This document shows positions 63,754-64,000 of a stretch of DNA of 64,000 nt, piece after piece. This DNA is from Rhodococcus sp. SBT000017 (GTDB lineage Bacteria; Actinomycetota; Actinomycetes; Mycobacteriales; Mycobacteriaceae), in assembly GCF_003688915.1 (NCBI RefSeq), contig NZ_REFU01000001.1, forward strand, positions 992,001 to 1,056,000. The letters run 5' to 3'. Position 1 is the stretch's first letter. Each line of letters starts with the position of its first letter. The translations under genes and the position numbers were made by a program. Under the pieces are notes generated by a model that saw nothing but the letters and a program-made list of their open reading frames with translations, searched no databases and was not told where the DNA came from.

Positions 63754-64000
63754 TCATGCCTCCTTCGACGGCGCAGTGCCGGTCTTGACGGCGAGGGCCT
63801 TGTTGGCCGCGCGCTTGCGCTCCGCAGCGATCTGCTGGACGGCACCGAGACCGTTGACGGACGGCTTGGACCAGAACTTGGATTTCGACGCGAGGTACAC
63901 CAGCGGCCAAGTCACCAGCACCACGACGATGATGTCCAGGATCGTCGTCAGACCGAGGGTGAACGCGAAGCCGCGGACCTGACCGATGGCCAGCACGTAG
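63754..64000 (-). CDS. secD: Protein translocase subunit SecD, C-terminal part (cut by window edge)
   Basis: Only the last 81 codons are in the window. They show the end of the SecD membrane domain ([38 protein letters not shown]) and a basic tail. The stop is one base from the secF ATG, so the pair is coupled. The rest of the gene lies beyond 64,000. Confidence 0.95.
   Translation of the reverse strand, partial: YVLAIGQVRGFAFTLGLTTILDIIVVVLVTWPLVYLASKSKFWSKPSVNGLGAVQQIAAERKRAANKALAVKTGTAPSKEA

Overview
The window is a stretch of core chromosome from a GC-rich actinobacterium. I infer a member of the Nocardiaceae, most likely Rhodococcus or a close relative. The basis is the very high GC, many GTG and TTG starts, and a gene order that follows two blocks known from Mycobacterium tuberculosis: ribD-rpe-rsmB-fmt-priA-metK-coaBC-rpoZ-gmk-mihF-pyrF-carB-carA-pyrC-pyrB-pyrR, and nusB-efp-pepQ-aroB-aroK-aroC through aroE-mltG-ruvX-alaS-rarA to aspS, hisS, relA, apt, secF and secD. 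Naming the genus is inference.

Region by region. 1-4.2 kb: end of ribD, rpe, a small YjbR-type gene on the other strand, then rsmB and fmt (riboflavin, pentose phosphate, rRNA methylation, initiator tRNA formylation). 4.2-9.3 kb: the accessory-looking part, with an IS110-family element and a structured non-coding left end, a PadR repressor with an operator-like site, a membrane diguanylate cyclase, and a secreted cyclase-family protein. 9.3-15.4 kb: priA, metK, coaBC, rpoZ, gmk, mihF. 15.6-24.5 kb: the pyrimidine operon pyrR-pyrB-pyrC-(membrane protein)-carA-carB-pyrF, closely packed with 1-4 base overlaps, controlled by a PyrR-binding loop next to the pyrR ribosome binding site. A 33-bp tandem repeat extends the CarB C-terminus. 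24.5-33.5 kb: nusB, efp, pepQ, a 4-TM protein, aroB-aroK-aroC, a short prepilin peptidase, aroE, mltG. 33.5-39.4 kb: ruvX, alaS, rarA and a phosphotransferase-like gene.

39.5-46.6 kb holds the least understood system here: a small transglutaminase-like protein, a circularly permuted ATP-grasp/alpha-E fusion, and a large transglutaminase-DUF2126 protein whose frame is broken by one base near 44,193-44,195. Comparative genomics predicts such sets make or break amide bonds in an unknown peptide; no substrate is visible in the sequence. Two proline/glycine-rich membrane proteins follow on the other strand.

48.6-64 kb: aspS, a zinc metallopeptidase, a radical SAM gene under a near-consensus SOS box, a DUF3237 gene, a membrane protein, hisS, a glyoxalase II-like hydrolase, two linked peptidyl-prolyl isomerases (one membrane-anchored, one lipoprotein), relA, apt, a substrate-binding lipoprotein, secF and the 3' part of secD. 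Long perfect hairpins separate convergent genes at 27.65, 48.63 and 57.67 kb. I found no tRNA or rRNA gene, CRISPR array, prophage or replication origin. The only gene-free stretch over 300 bases is 4195-4501, the IS110 left end.
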